The notes below the pieces were generated by a model. It ran no database searches and was not told where the DNA came from. It worked only from the letters and a program-made list of their open reading frames with translations. A program made the position numbers and the translations under genes. Below, in pieces: positions 18,124-27,108 of a stretch of 45,040 nt of DNA. The DNA comes from Mycobacterium sp. GA-1841 (GTDB taxonomy: Bacteria > Actinomycetota > Actinomycetes > Mycobacteriales > Mycobacteriaceae), in assembly GCF_001954135.1 (NCBI RefSeq), contig NZ_MBEQ01000058.1, positions 1-45,040 of the forward strand. The letters are read 5' to 3'. Position 1 is the first letter of the stretch. The number at the start of each line of letters is the position of its first letter.

Positions 18124-19656
18124 ATGGCCGCGATCTGGATGGCCTCACCACCGGAGGTACATTCCTCGTTGCTGAGCAGCGGGCCTGGCCCCGGCCCGAT
18201 GTTGGCCGCCGCCGGCGGGTGGTCGTCGTTGAGCTTCGAATATGCCGCAGTGGCAGACGAACTCACGGCCGTGCTGGGCGGCGTGCAGGCAGGAGCCTGG
18301 CAGGGCGTCAGTGCCGAGCGATACGTGCTAGCTCACCTTCCCTACATAGCGTGGCTGTACCAGGTGAGTGCCGATAGTGCGGCGACGGCTGCACGGCACG
18401 AAACCGCAGCCGCGTCATATGCCACCGCGCTGGCCGCGATGCCCACGCTGGCCGAGCTGGCCGCCAACCATGCCCGGAACGCCGTGCTGGTGGCTACCAA
18501 TTTCTTTGGCATCAACACGATTCCGATCGCGCTGAACGAGGCCGACTATGTGCGGATGTGGATCCTGGCGGCCGTCACGATGGAGGCATATCACGGGGTG
18601 GCCGAGGTCGCGGTGGCAACCACCCCGGCCACACCCGCGGCCCCGCAGATCCTGCACAGCGAGCACGCTCATGACGAGCACGACGACCCTGACCACGATG
18701 ACGACCACGATCATGACCACGACGGCGATCACGATCACGATCACGACGGAGACCATGACCACGACGGCGATCACGATCACGGGTCACACGGAGACCTCAG
18801 TCCACTCGACCCACGCTGGTGGCTGGAAGTGGGCCAGGAGCAGATCGAGAACATTCACCTCCTGATCGACAATCTGCTCAACGACCCTGCTGCACTGTTG
18901 ACCAACCTGCCGATGGTGCTCGCCGACATGGCTTTCCACGCGTCGCAGCTGCTGCAGGTGGTAGTCCAGTTGTCCCCGGCCCTGATTCAGCCGGCGCTGA
19001 GCCTGGTGATCGCCAACGTGGGCTGGGCCGTTGCCGGTCTGGCCGCCATTCAGCCGGCGGTCCCCGGCGTCGCGGAGATCCCGGCCGGGACCGAACCCGG
19101 GTCCTGGCCGGCCGCCGGGGCCACTTCGACCGGATCGGCCGGCCCGTCGACAGCTCCGTCGTCATCCGCGCCGGCAGCCCCCGCAACCGGTGCCTCGGCG
19201 TCCGCGACCGCCACCGCCGCGCCGGCACCATCGGCCGCGCCAGGTGGGGGACCGGGATTTTTCCCGCCGTATCTGATCGGCGCTCCTGGCGTCGGGGTCC
19301 CCGCTGCGGCGACGTCCGGCGCTGCGGCCCTCGCCAAGAAGAAGGCTTCCGCACCCGATGCCGCTGCGGCCGCTGCCGGGGAATCGGCCCGCGAGGCCCG
19401 GGCGCGCCGACGCCGCCGCGCCGCGCTGCGGGAGAAGGGCCACGGCAACGAATTCATGGACCTGGACGCCGACCCGCAAGAGGACACCGGGCCAACCGCG
19501 TCGCGCCAGGGTGCCGGACCACTGGGATTCGCCGGGGTGCTCGACAAGACGGACGCGACGACGACGGGGTTGACGACGCTGGACGGCGCGGATTTCGGCG
19601 ATGGTCCGAGGGAGCCGCTGTTGCCGTCGACGTGGGATACCGACCGCAAGGATTGA
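18124..19656 (+). CDS. PPE family protein with internal His/Asp-rich metal-binding-like segment
   Basis: This 510-residue PPE protein starts at an ATG preceded by GGGGAGG. PPE is at residues 9-11 and the WxG motif (WQG) at 59-61 in the helical PPE domain, about 1-165. Residues 178-222 hold 16 His and about 19 Asp, mostly as HD dipeptides, a composition typical of zinc- or nickel-binding loops. Beyond lie amphipathic helices (230-310), a Pro/Ala/Ser linker, a basic run ([12 protein letters not shown]), and a C-terminal block with GFAGVL and PLLPSTW like the PPE-PPW subfamily. PPE proteins usually pair with a PE protein and leave by an ESX system, but no PE gene is adjacent. A Zur-like site upstream suggests a role in zinc scavenging or storage at the surface, which is an inference. 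It ends 22 bp before a hairpin. Confidence 0.88.
   Translation: MAAIWMASPPEVHSSLLSSGPGPGPMLAAAGGWSSLSFEYAAVADELTAVLGGVQAGAWQGVSAERYVLAHLPYIAWLYQVSADSAATAARHETAAASYATALAAMPTLAELAANHARNAVLVATNFFGINTIPIALNEADYVRMWILAAVTMEAYHGVAEVAVATTPATPAAPQILHSEHAHDEHDDPDHDDDHDHDHDGDHDHDHDGDHDHDGDHDHGSHGDLSPLDPRWWLEVGQEQIENIHLLIDNLLNDPAALLTNLPMVLADMAFHASQLLQVVVQLSPALIQPALSLVIANVGWAVAGLAAIQPAVPGVAEIPAGTEPGSWPAAGATSTGSAGPSTAPSSSAPAAPATGASASATATAAPAPSAAPGGGPGFFPPYLIGAPGVGVPAAATSGAAALAKKKASAPDAAAAAAGESAREARARRRRRAALREKGHGNEFMDLDADPQEDTGPTASRQGAGPLGFAGVLDKTDATTTGLTTLDGADFGDGPREPLLPSTWDTDRKD
18655..18789 (+). repeat. His-Asp dipeptide repeat region of the PPE gene
   Basis: The coding sequence is an irregular run of CAC/CAT and GAC/GAT codons with interspersed GGC/GGA, encoding [16 protein letters not shown] repeats at residues 178-222. 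Mixed synonymous codons suggest selection on the protein and not just DNA slippage. Confidence 0.85.
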
Positions 19657-19677
19657 GCGGGTCGGCCAGAACGCAGA

Positions 19678-19705
19678 AACGCCGTCTGCTTGCGCAGACG
19701 GCGTT
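19678..19705. terminator. 12-bp perfect hairpin between the PPE gene and tRNA-His
   Basis: AACGCCGTCTGC at 19678-19689 pairs perfectly with GCAGACGGCGTT at 19694-19705 around a 4-base loop. On the minus strand it follows tRNA-His and is followed by a short T-run (TTTC). On the plus strand it follows the PPE stop by 22 bp. It is well placed as a bidirectional terminator between converging transcripts. Confidence 0.75.
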
Positions 19706-19716
19706 CCCGATATCGG

Positions 19717-19790
19717 GGTGGCTGACGGGACTCGAACCCGCGACAGCCAGGATCACAACCTGGTGCTCTACCAACTGAACTACAGCCACC
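19717..19790 (-). tRNA. hisT: tRNA-His (GTG anticodon)
   Basis: The minus strand folds as a full cloverleaf. The acceptor is GGTGGCTG with CAGCCACC, eight pairs including the extra G-1 to C73 pair that marks tRNA-His. The D arm is GTTCAGTTGGTAGAGC, the anticodon stem CCAGG/CCTGG around TTGTGAT with anticodon GTG, and the T arm GCGGGTTCGAGTCCCGT. CCA is not encoded. It lies 40 bp downstream of orn on the same strand, as in other mycobacteria, and may be read from the orn transcript. Confidence 0.97.
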
Positions 19791-19830
19791 ATCGCCGCGT
19801 TGCCTTTGGAGCGTGTGCGGCTCGTAGATA

Positions 19831-20478
19831 CTAACTGCTCGGGTGTCCTACTGCCGAATCGGTTTCCGACGCGTCGTCCTCGGGCGGTCCGAGCTCGGCG
19901 GCGACAGCGGCGATATCGCTGGTAGACGGCCCGGGCTGAGCGACAAATGCCGTCGAGCGGTAGTACTTGAGTTCGCGGATCGACTCGTGGATGTCGGCCA
20001 GCGCGCGGTGTGCGAGGCCCTTCTCGGGCTGGCCGAAGTAGATCCGCGGGTACCAGCGGCGGCACAGTTCCTTGATCGAGCTGACGTCGATCATCCGGTA
20101 GTGCAGGTAATCGTCGAGTTTGGGCATGTCGCGGGCGATGAAGCCGCGGTCGGTGGCGATCGAGTTGCCGGCCAGGGGAGCGGCCTTGGCCTGTTTGACG
20201 TGGCCGCGGATGTAATCGAGCACCATCTCTTCGGCGGTGGCGACGTCGACGGTGGACCGCCGCACCTCCTCGGTCAGGCCGGATCGGGCGTGCATCTGTT
20301 TGACCACATCGACCATCGAGGACAACGCCGCGTCGTCCGCGTGAATCACCACGTCAAGGCCGTCGCCGAGGATGTTCAGGTCTGCGTCGGTGACCAGAAC
20401 CGCGATCTCGATCAGACGATCGGACTTCAGGTCCAGGCCGGTCATCTCGCAGTCGATCCATACCAGTTCGTCTCGCAC
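19831..20478 (-). CDS. orn: Oligoribonuclease
   Basis: This 215-residue DEDDh 3'-5' exonuclease degrades 2-5 nt RNAs, the last step of RNA turnover and of pGpG (cyclic di-GMP) removal. Visible motifs are [14 protein letters not shown] near the N terminus (catalytic Asp9, Glu11), the middle block [33 protein letters not shown], and [17 protein letters not shown] with the catalytic His and last Asp. The GTG at 20478 is chosen because the protein then begins MRDELVW like known Orn proteins; an in-frame ATG at 20499 would add seven residues. It is divergent from the DUF853 ATPase gene with a 118-bp shared control region, the same order as Rv2511/Rv2510c. The short acidic Ser/Asp-rich C-terminal extension is usual in mycobacteria. 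Confidence 0.96.
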   Translation of the reverse strand: MRDELVWIDCEMTGLDLKSDRLIEIAVLVTDADLNILGDGLDVVIHADDAALSSMVDVVKQMHARSGLTEEVRRSTVDVATAEEMVLDYIRGHVKQAKAAPLAGNSIATDRGFIARDMPKLDDYLHYRMIDVSSIKELCRRWYPRIYFGQPEKGLAHRALADIHESIRELKYYRSTAFVAQPGPSTSDIAAVAAELGPPEDDASETDSAVGHPSS

Positions 20479-20596
20479 AAAGACCCACAGTATTCCCATA
20501 GCTAGGTGGAGAACTGTCACACCCACCGCGCGTGGCGCCCGGCAAGTAGTGTCAGAGCCCGATCGGCTCGTTCGCGTAATACGGGAGGACCACGGC

Positions 20597-22168
20597 ATGA
20601 CCACCGAATCGACAGCCACCCCCGCGCAGCAGATCGCTGCCGGCTACGCAGTCGAAGGCCAGGCGCTGGAGTTGGGAACGGTCGTGGTGGACGGCGCCGT
20701 CGACCCGGCCGCGCAGGTTCGCATCCCGCTGGCCACGGTCAACCGGCACGGGCTGATCGCCGGTGCCACCGGTACCGGTAAGACCAAGACGCTGCAGGTG
20801 ATCGCCGAGCAACTCTCGGCAGCCGGCGTCCCGGTGATGATGGCCGACGTCAAAGGCGACCTGTCCGGGTTGGCCAAGCCGGGAGAAGCCGATGACAAGG
20901 TCGACCAGCGCGGCACGGACACCGGCGATACCTGGACGCCGACGGCGTTCCCCGTGGAGTTCCTGTCGTTGGGTACCGAGGGCGTCGGAGTTCCGGTGCG
21001 GGCCACGATCACCAGCTTCGGTCCGATCCTGTTGTCGAAAGTGTTGGGGCTCAACAACACTCAGGAGTCAACCCTCGGTCTGATCTTCCACTGGGCCGAC
21101 CAGAAGGGACTGCCCCTGCTGGACATCAAGGATCTGCGATCGGTGATCCAGTTCCTCACCAGTGACGAGGGCAAGCCGGAACTCAAGGCTTTGGGCGCGG
21201 TGTCGACCACGACCGCCGGCGTCATCCTGCGGGCGCTGGTCAACCTGGAGGCCGAGGGCGCCGATTCGTTCTTCGGCGAGCCCGAGCTGGAGCCCAAGGA
21301 TTTGCTGCGCACCGATCCGCAGGGCCGCGGCATCATCACCCTGCTGGAGTTGGGCGCCCAGGCCACGCGGCCGGTGATGTTCTCGACGTTCTTGATGTGG
21401 GTGCTGGCCGATCTGTTCACGACGCTGCCCGAGGTCGGCGACGTCGACAAGCCCAAGTTGGTATTCATCTTCGACGAGGCGCATCTGCTGTTCAACGACG
21501 CATCCAAGGCGTTTCTGGAGCAGGTCGAGCAGACCGTGAAGCTGATCCGATCCAAAGGCGTCGGTGTGTTCTTCTGCACCCAATTGCCCACCGATGTGCC
21601 CAATGACGTGTTGTCACAGCTGGGCGCTCGGGTGCAACATGCGTTGCGCGCCTTCACTCCCGATGACCAGAAGGCGCTGTCGAAGACGGTCCGCACGTAC
21701 CCGAAGACCGATGTCTACGACCTGGAGAAGGCGTTGACGTCATTGGGAACCGGTGAAGCGATCGTCACGGTGCTCTCCGAGCGAGGCGCGCCGACGCCGG
21801 TGGCGTGGACCCGGATGCGGGCGCCGCGGTCGTTGATGGACACCATCGGCACCGACGCGATCACCGCGACGGCCAAGGCCAGCCCGTTGCAGGACACCTA
21901 TGGCCAGACCGTCGATCGGGATTCGGCGTACGAGCGGCTGGCCGCCAAGCTGGCCCCGCCGCCCTCGCCCGAGGATCCGGGTGGCTTCGCCGGCGTCGAG
22001 GCGTCCGGTGACATCGAACCGACGCCCGCTCCGGCGCAGCCCCAAGAGCCGGGCATGCTCGAGCAGGTGCTCAAGAGTTCGGCATTCAAGAGCGCCATGC
22101 GTTCGGCGGGCACGGTGATTGGCCGGGAGATCACCCGAAGCATTTTCGGCACGGGGCGCCGCCGCTAG
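20597..22168 (+). CDS. HerA/DUF853-family ATPase (Rv2510c orthologue)
   Basis: This 523-residue protein is a P-loop ATPase of the HerA-like DUF853 family. Walker A is GATGTGKT at 56-63 and Walker B is LVFIFDEAH near residue 290, with the [19 protein letters not shown] segment typical of the family. The C terminus has a Pro-rich linker and a basic tail (GTGRRR). The ATG at 20597 is selected because GGGAGG lies nine bases upstream; open codons further upstream run into orn on the other strand. Cellular role is not established; relatives in the HerA-FtsK clade pump DNA or move protein complexes. The gene order matches M. tuberculosis Rv2509-Rv2511. Confidence 0.88.
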   Translation: MTTESTATPAQQIAAGYAVEGQALELGTVVVDGAVDPAAQVRIPLATVNRHGLIAGATGTGKTKTLQVIAEQLSAAGVPVMMADVKGDLSGLAKPGEADDKVDQRGTDTGDTWTPTAFPVEFLSLGTEGVGVPVRATITSFGPILLSKVLGLNNTQESTLGLIFHWADQKGLPLLDIKDLRSVIQFLTSDEGKPELKALGAVSTTTAGVILRALVNLEAEGADSFFGEPELEPKDLLRTDPQGRGIITLLELGAQATRPVMFSTFLMWVLADLFTTLPEVGDVDKPKLVFIFDEAHLLFNDASKAFLEQVEQTVKLIRSKGVGVFFCTQLPTDVPNDVLSQLGARVQHALRAFTPDDQKALSKTVRTYPKTDVYDLEKALTSLGTGEAIVTVLSERGAPTPVAWTRMRAPRSLMDTIGTDAITATAKASPLQDTYGQTVDRDSAYERLAAKLAPPPSPEDPGGFAGVEASGDIEPTPAPAQPQEPGMLEQVLKSSAFKSAMRSAGTVIGREITRSIFGTGRRR

Positions 22169-22170
22169 TT

Positions 22171-22245
22171 CTTCTCCCGCCGAAACCGCATTCCAGCAGG
22201 CCCTCACTCGATGTTTCCCTGCTGGAATGCCATTTCGGCGAGAAG
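22171..22245. terminator. Long imperfect inverted repeat between converging genes
   Basis: The arms at 22171-22200 and 22218-22245 pair at about 26 positions, broken only by a CC bulge and a two-base mismatch, around a 17-base loop. It fills most of the 90-bp gap between the DUF853 ATPase gene (plus) and cmrA (minus), so it can end transcription from both sides. It is longer than an ordinary terminator and could be a dispersed palindromic element. Confidence 0.7.
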
Positions 22246-22258
22246 GGGCCGCGAAAAC

Positions 22259-23065
22259 CTAACCGCCGCCGAGTTTCTTGTAGACCGCGCCGACGATCGG
22301 GGTGACGATGGCGCGCGGCGCGTAGCCGCTGGCCATCGACATGGCCTTGGAGGTCACGCCAGGCACCACGCGCATCTTGTTGCGTTCCAGCCCGTCCAAT
22401 GACAGCTTGGCGGTGTATTCCGTTGAGATCCAGAGGAAGTCGGGGATCAGCCGCTCCACGAGGGACTGCTCGGACTCGTCGGGCAGGTCGGTGCGCACCG
22501 GGCCTGGCGCCAGCACGGTGACGTGCACGCCGGCGCCCTTGAGCTCACCGCGCAGCGACTCGCTGAACGTGTTGGCGAAGGCCTTGGACGCCGCGTAGGT
22601 GGCGTTGTTGGGGATCGGGGAGTTGCCTGCGGCCGATCCGGAGATCAGGATGCCACCGGCGCCACGCTTGACCATCCCCGGCAGGACCGCCAGCACCAGG
22701 TCGTGCACGCCGAGCACGTTGAGTTGCACCTGTGCCTTCTCGCCGGTCGGATCCAGGTCCGCCACCGGCCCGAAGGTCGCGGTGCCGGCGTTGGCGCACA
22801 GGATCGAGATCTCGCGCTGGGCCAGCTCGTCGCACAGGACGTCGCGGGCCGTCGGGTCGGTGAGGTCGACGGCCCGGACCTCCACGGTCACGCCGTAGCG
22901 CTCGGTGAGCCGTTGCGCCAGGGACGTCAGCACGTCTTCGCGCCGCGCGGTGATGATCAAGTGGTGGCCGCGGGCGGCGAGTTCGGTGGCCAGCGCCTCA
23001 CCGATGTTCTGTGAGGCGCCGGTGACGACGGCACGGGCATCCGGACTGGGTGCGGGTACGGGCAT
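22259..23065 (-). CDS. cmrA: Short-chain dehydrogenase, beta-oxo-mycolate reductase (CmrA, Rv2509 orthologue)
   Basis: This 268-residue classical SDR has TGASQNIG at 15-22 (NADPH loop), CANAG at 90-94, ISGSAAG with the catalytic Ser near 142-144, and Tyr157/Lys161 in YAASK. The context (DUF853 ATPase, MFS, MmpS-like, TetR) is that of Rv2509. From the literature, Rv2509 / MSMEG_4722 and the corynebacterial CmrA reduce the beta-keto group left by the Pks13 condensation to give mature mycolic acids; loss changes the cell wall and colony form. It acts in the cytoplasm or at the inner membrane before or after trehalose transfer. It begins with ATG 42 bp from the divergent MFS gene, so the two share a promoter region. 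Confidence 0.9.
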   Translation of the reverse strand: MPVPAPSPDARAVVTGASQNIGEALATELAARGHHLIITARREDVLTSLAQRLTERYGVTVEVRAVDLTDPTARDVLCDELAQREISILCANAGTATFGPVADLDPTGEKAQVQLNVLGVHDLVLAVLPGMVKRGAGGILISGSAAGNSPIPNNATYAASKAFANTFSESLRGELKGAGVHVTVLAPGPVRTDLPDESEQSLVERLIPDFLWISTEYTAKLSLDGLERNKMRVVPGVTSKAMSMASGYAPRAIVTPIVGAVYKKLGGG

Positions 23066-23107
23066 GGGGCAATCCTAGAAGGAGCCGAAACCCATAAGGT
23101 GTCGGTC

Positions 23108-24412
23108 ATGACTAACCCCGGGCGGGCGAGGGTGCTCGCGTGGGCATTGTGGGACTGCGGTGCGACCGGCCTCAACGCAATCGCCGTCACCTTTGTGTTC
23201 TCGGTGTATCTGACCGGTGCGGTCGGGTCGGACCTTCCCGGGGACACCACGCCGGCCAGCTGGTTGGGCCGGGCGATGACCGTCGCCGGTCTCGTGGTGG
23301 CCTTCCTGGCCCCGGTGACCGGGATCTGGGTGGACGCACCGGAGCGTCGGCGGCGGGTGCTCGCGGTGATGACCGGAGCGGCTGTGGTGCTGACATCGGC
23401 GATGAGCCTGATCCACGATGACCACCGCTATCTGTTGCCGGGTCTGATCCTGTTGGCCTGCACAGCGGCGTGCAACGAGCTGGCCACGGTGCCCTACAAC
23501 GCCATGCTGCGGCAGTTGTCCACGCCGGACACGTCCGGACGGATCTCCGGCCTCGGCCTGGCGCTGGGTTACGCGGGTAGCGTCGTGTTGCTGCTTCTGG
23601 CCTATGTCGGGTTCATCGCCGGTGACGGCGAGACCCGCGGTCTGTTGGGGATTCCGGCCGCCGACGGACAGAACGTGCGGGCGGTGATGCTGCTGACCGC
23701 GGTCTGGTTCATGTTGTTCGCGCTGCCGGTGTTCATCGTGGTACCGAAGGTGACCGCCACCGGCCCCGCCGAGCGCGTCGGTCTCATCGGCGCCTACCGC
23801 CGCCTGTGGTCGGAGATCCGCGGTGAATGGCAGCGCGACCACAACGTCGTCTACTACCTGTTGGCGAGCGCGGTGTTCCGCGACGGGCTGGCCGGAGTGT
23901 TCGCGTTCGGCGCCGTGTTGGGCGTCAACGTCTACGGCATCTCCGAGGCGGACGTGCTGTTGTTCGGCATGAGCGCGTGTGTGATCGCCGCGGTCGGAGC
24001 GGTCGTCGGTGGGCAGCTCGATGACCGCCTGGGGTCCAAACCCGTCATCGTCGGATCGCTGGTCTGCCTGCTCGTGGTCGGGCTGTCGCTGCTGGCGCTG
24101 GCGGGGGCGGTGGCCTTCTGGGTGTGCGGGCTGCTGCTGTGCCTGTTCATCGGCCCGACCCTGTCGTCGGCCCGCACCCTGATGCTGCGGCTGACCGCCG
24201 ACGGCAAGGAGGGTGTGGCCTTCGGGCTCTACACCACCGTCGGTCGCGCGGCGTCGTTCCTGGCGCCGTGGCTGTTCTTCACCTTCATCGATCTGTTCGG
24301 CACCGACCGGGCCGGTATGGGCGGACTGTGCGTGGTGATGGCGCTGGGATTGGCCGGGATGCTGGCCGTGCGAGTTCCGGCGCGGCTCAGCGTGTCCCCA
24401 CGCAGATCGTGA
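23108..24412 (+). CDS. MFS transporter (UMF1/Atg22-like; Rv2508c orthologue)
   Basis: This 434-residue membrane protein has about 12 hydrophobic segments and a cytoplasmic loop rich in basic residues near the middle (YRRLWSEIRGEWQRDHN). The N terminus RVLAWALWDCGATGLNAIAVTFVFSVYLT is like the vacuole-effluxer Atg22-like / UMF1 branch of the major facilitator superfamily. Substrate is unknown; the eukaryotic relatives export amino acids. ATG 23108 is chosen over GTG 23099 because AAGGTG sits at the right distance before the ATG. Its last 26 bp overlap the end of the converging MmpS-like gene. Position between cmrA and the MmpS-like gene matches Rv2508c. Confidence 0.85.
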   Translation: MTNPGRARVLAWALWDCGATGLNAIAVTFVFSVYLTGAVGSDLPGDTTPASWLGRAMTVAGLVVAFLAPVTGIWVDAPERRRRVLAVMTGAAVVLTSAMSLIHDDHRYLLPGLILLACTAACNELATVPYNAMLRQLSTPDTSGRISGLGLALGYAGSVVLLLLAYVGFIAGDGETRGLLGIPAADGQNVRAVMLLTAVWFMLFALPVFIVVPKVTATGPAERVGLIGAYRRLWSEIRGEWQRDHNVVYYLLASAVFRDGLAGVFAFGAVLGVNVYGISEADVLLFGMSACVIAAVGAVVGGQLDDRLGSKPVIVGSLVCLLVVGLSLLALAGAVAFWVCGLLLCLFIGPTLSSARTLMLRLTADGKEGVAFGLYTTVGRAASFLAPWLFFTFIDLFGTDRAGMGGLCVVMALGLAGMLAVRVPARLSVSPRRS

Positions 24413-25127
24413 TGCCCGAACCGGTGCGGTGCTGGGTCTGGACGCCGTTGACGGTCACCGTGCAGGCCACCTCGGGGCCGAAGTTGACCACACTCACGCT
24501 GGCGGTTTCGGTCGCGGGTTGAGCCAGTTCCACCTGCTTGGTCCAGGGCAGCGGGACGTTGAACTCGGTCTGCAGCATGTTGCCCGTGTCGAGGTACGTG
24601 ATGTTGATGGCACGACCCTCACCGGTGACCTCGTAGGTCACGGTCTCCGTCGGTCCGGTTGCGGTGGTCGTGGGTGGCGCGATGGTCGGTGCGGGGACCG
24701 GACGGGGTGCTCGCGAGGTCGTGGTGGGGGTCGTCGGCGCCGTGCTGAAGCTCGGCTCGGGCGCGATCGGAGGCGCGACGACCGTCTCCTGGCGCGAACC
24801 GTTGGTGATCACCAACGCGACGACCAGACCCACGAGCACCAGGATCGCGATGCCGGCCAGGATCCACAGCCACAGCCGAGGCTCGTGGCCGTCGGGCTCG
24901 TCAGGGGTGGGCGTGGCGGGAGGTGGCGAACCCGCTCCGTACTGACCGGTTGCGCCGGCGGCGTCGTACCCGTAGGGAGGGTAGGACGGCAGCTGCTGGG
25001 TGGGATTCGGGTACGCACCCTGATACGGCGGCTGGTTCGCGTACGCCGGATCTGGATAGTCAACGGGAGAGCCGCTACCGAACGGTTGGGTCGGATCGGA
25101 CCCGTCGCGGCGTGGTGAATCGGTCAT
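24387..25127 (-). CDS. Pro-rich membrane protein with MmpS-fold C-terminal domain (Rv2507 orthologue)
   Basis: This protein of about 246 residues has a cytoplasmic Pro/Tyr/Gly-rich N terminus (residues 1-80), one membrane helix (LWLWILAGIAILVLVGLVVALVI, about 84-106), a Thr/Pro linker, and a C-terminal beta domain from about 160. That domain (VTYEVTGEG-AINITYLDTGN and VSVVNFGPEVACTVTVNG) looks like the extracellular domain of MmpS proteins, with a Cys pair. MmpS proteins help MmpL transporters, but no MmpL gene is adjacent. ATG 25127 is favoured over GTG 25133 because GAGGTG precedes it at a good distance. It overlaps the converging MFS gene by 26 bp. Function is unproven. Confidence 0.78.
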   Translation of the reverse strand: MTDSPRRDGSDPTQPFGSGSPVDYPDPAYANQPPYQGAYPNPTQQLPSYPPYGYDAAGATGQYGAGSPPPATPTPDEPDGHEPRLWLWILAGIAILVLVGLVVALVITNGSRQETVVAPPIAPEPSFSTAPTTPTTTSRAPRPVPAPTIAPPTTTATGPTETVTYEVTGEGRAINITYLDTGNMLQTEFNVPLPWTKQVELAQPATETASVSVVNFGPEVACTVTVNGVQTQHRTGSGITICVGTR

Positions 25128-25243
25128 GCCCACCTCATGGCTGCGAGGGTACCTGTGCGGATGCTCAGTGTGCCGCGACCGAGGTCATGCGCAGGTGGCG
25201 GGAAGATGGTGGGTGCACGGCGAATGAGGCAGGAGGGCGCGAG

Positions 25244-27106
25244 GTGGTCGCAGATCAACACGTGCGGGTGAATTACGGCGCGTCGTTGTCACCGGATGCG
25301 ACGGCATTCGCCCACTTGGTCGACGACGGGGGATACCCGCGGGCGGTGCAGCGGTTCCTGCGCGGATGGCGAGCCAGCTCGTCGCGTGACGTGGAACTGC
25401 CGGTCATCGGGCCCGTGACGAAGGTCATCCACTCCGCCGATGGCCACTGGCTGGCGTGCCAGGTGGCTCCGGAAGGCGGAACCCGCAGCCAGATCTGGGT
25501 GGTGACCACCGACCCGGACGACCGCGACGCGCGTCGTATCGACTACTGGCCGGCCGAGATGCCCGAGGGAACCGCGGAGCTGATCGGCTGGGATGGCACC
25601 CAGGTGGCGGCGATCCTCACCGGCGAGGACGGTGTCGGTAGTTCCTGCCTGATCGATCCGGCCACCGGAGAGACCCTGGTGCTCGACCGCCGTTCCGGCG
25701 GCCGGCTGGTGGACGCCTGGGCCGGTGCCTCGCTGGTCCGCGTCGGCCCCCGCGGCTATCACGAACTCATCATGTTGTGGGGGCTCACCGAGATCGCGCT
25801 TTTACCCGCCGATCCCGGCTCGGTCACCGATTTCGGGGTGATCCTCGACGATCACACGCCCCGTCGGTTGCGCAGTGGCATCGACGGTGAGACCCGGTTG
25901 TACCACCCGGCCAGCACGTACGGCCCGGACAACATGGAAGGCTTTGTGCGGGCATTGATCCGCAGCGACAACGGAGCCGGCTACGCCCGTCTGCTCGAGG
26001 TGACCGTCACCGCCGAGGGGGTGTCCTACCACGTGGTGGCCGAACGCCCGGGCTATGACCTCGACGAGTTCGTGGTCAGTGACGACTTGTCGACCGTCGC
26101 GTTGCTGTGGAACATCGACGGCCGCAGCGAGTTACAGATTCTGGAGTATCTCGACGAGACCCTGTCGGCGCCGATTCCCTTGCCCGGGCCGGTGGCCGGC
26201 GAACTGAGTATCAGTGCCGGCGGGTCGATGGTGGCGGTCACCGTGCAGGGACCGTCGTTGCCGCGCACCGTCGAACTCGTCGAGCCGCGGTCACTGGAAT
26301 GGGAGCGGATCGACCGGGAACCGAGCCGTGGACCGCTCACCGCGGCGCCGACGCTGGAACGGATCACCGCGCGCGACGGGCTCGAGCTCACCGCGTGGCT
26401 GTATCGCCCGCAGACCGAGACGGTCGGTGCCGTGATGTTTCTGCACGGCGGGCCGGAGGGACAGGCACGCCCCGAATACAACGAGATCTTCCCCGCGCTA
26501 CTGGACGCCGGATTCGCGGTGTTGACGCCGAACGTGCGCGGCTCGGGCGGGTTCGGCCGGGCGTTCGTGCACGCGGACGACAAGGAATTGCGGTTCGCTG
26601 CAATCGATGACGTCGCCGATTGCGCCGGATATCTGGTCGACCGCGGTATCGCCCCGCCCGACAAGTTGGCCTGCACCGGCTGGTCCTACGGTGGTTACCT
26701 GACCCAGGCGGCCCTGGCGTTCCATCCGGAGTTGTTCGTCGCCGGCATCAGCATCTGCGGCATGAGCGACCTGAACACCTTCTACCGCACCACCGAGCCG
26801 TGGATCGCGGCGGCCTCCTATCCCGAATACGGCCATCCGGTGGCGGATCGTGATCTGCTGGAACGGCTTTCGCCGCTGCCGAAGGCGGACCAGATCATCG
26901 CTCCGCTGCTCCTGGTGCACGGCGGCAACGACACCAACGTGTTACCCGACGAATCTCGGCAGATGTACGACGCGCTGGCGGCACTGGGCCGCACCGTCGA
27001 ACTGCTGATCTTCGACGACGACGGGCACGAGATCGTCAAACGCGAAAACCGTGCGGTGCTGGTCGACACCGCGACCCGATGGTTGTCGAAGGCGTTCGGC
27101 GTCTAG
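25244..27106 (+). CDS. S9 family prolyl oligopeptidase / acylaminoacyl peptidase
   Basis: This protein of about 620 residues has an N-terminal region of WD-like strands (about 1-380) and a C-terminal alpha/beta-hydrolase domain. The nucleophile is Ser481 in GWSYGGY; the catalytic Asp is in HGGNDTNVLP and the His in DDGHE near the end. The oxyanion stretch FLHGGPEGQ precedes. Such enzymes cut short peptides after Pro or remove N-terminal residues, usually in the cytoplasm; there is no signal peptide. The GTG at 25244 is chosen since AGGAGGG lies six bases upstream and the conserved sequence begins just after. It ends 2 bp before the stop of the converging TetR gene. As far as I recall, M. tuberculosis has no such gene between Rv2507 and Rv2506. 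Confidence 0.85.
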   Translation: MVADQHVRVNYGASLSPDATAFAHLVDDGGYPRAVQRFLRGWRASSSRDVELPVIGPVTKVIHSADGHWLACQVAPEGGTRSQIWVVTTDPDDRDARRIDYWPAEMPEGTAELIGWDGTQVAAILTGEDGVGSSCLIDPATGETLVLDRRSGGRLVDAWAGASLVRVGPRGYHELIMLWGLTEIALLPADPGSVTDFGVILDDHTPRRLRSGIDGETRLYHPASTYGPDNMEGFVRALIRSDNGAGYARLLEVTVTAEGVSYHVVAERPGYDLDEFVVSDDLSTVALLWNIDGRSELQILEYLDETLSAPIPLPGPVAGELSISAGGSMVAVTVQGPSLPRTVELVEPRSLEWERIDREPSRGPLTAAPTLERITARDGLELTAWLYRPQTETVGAVMFLHGGPEGQARPEYNEIFPALLDAGFAVLTPNVRGSGGFGRAFVHADDKELRFAAIDDVADCAGYLVDRGIAPPDKLACTGWSYGGYLTQAALAFHPELFVAGISICGMSDLNTFYRTTEPWIAAASYPEYGHPVADRDLLERLSPLPKADQIIAPLLLVHGGNDTNVLPDESRQMYDALAALGRTVELLIFDDDGHEIVKRENRAVLVDTATRWLSKAFGV

Positions 27107-27108
27107 CT

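Noticed and set aside
18655..18789. Simple DNA slippage repeat with no protein meaning
   Set aside because: His and Asp codons alternate between synonymous forms while the HD pattern is kept, which favours selection on the protein.
20500..20619. Longer N terminus for oligoribonuclease
   Set aside because: The extra residues do not match known Orn proteins, which begin with M-x-DELVW, and the region is the divergent promoter.
24923..25243. Longer N terminus for the S9 peptidase
   Set aside because: It would overlap the start of the MmpS-like gene on the other strand, and a strong AGGAGGG site supports GTG 25244.
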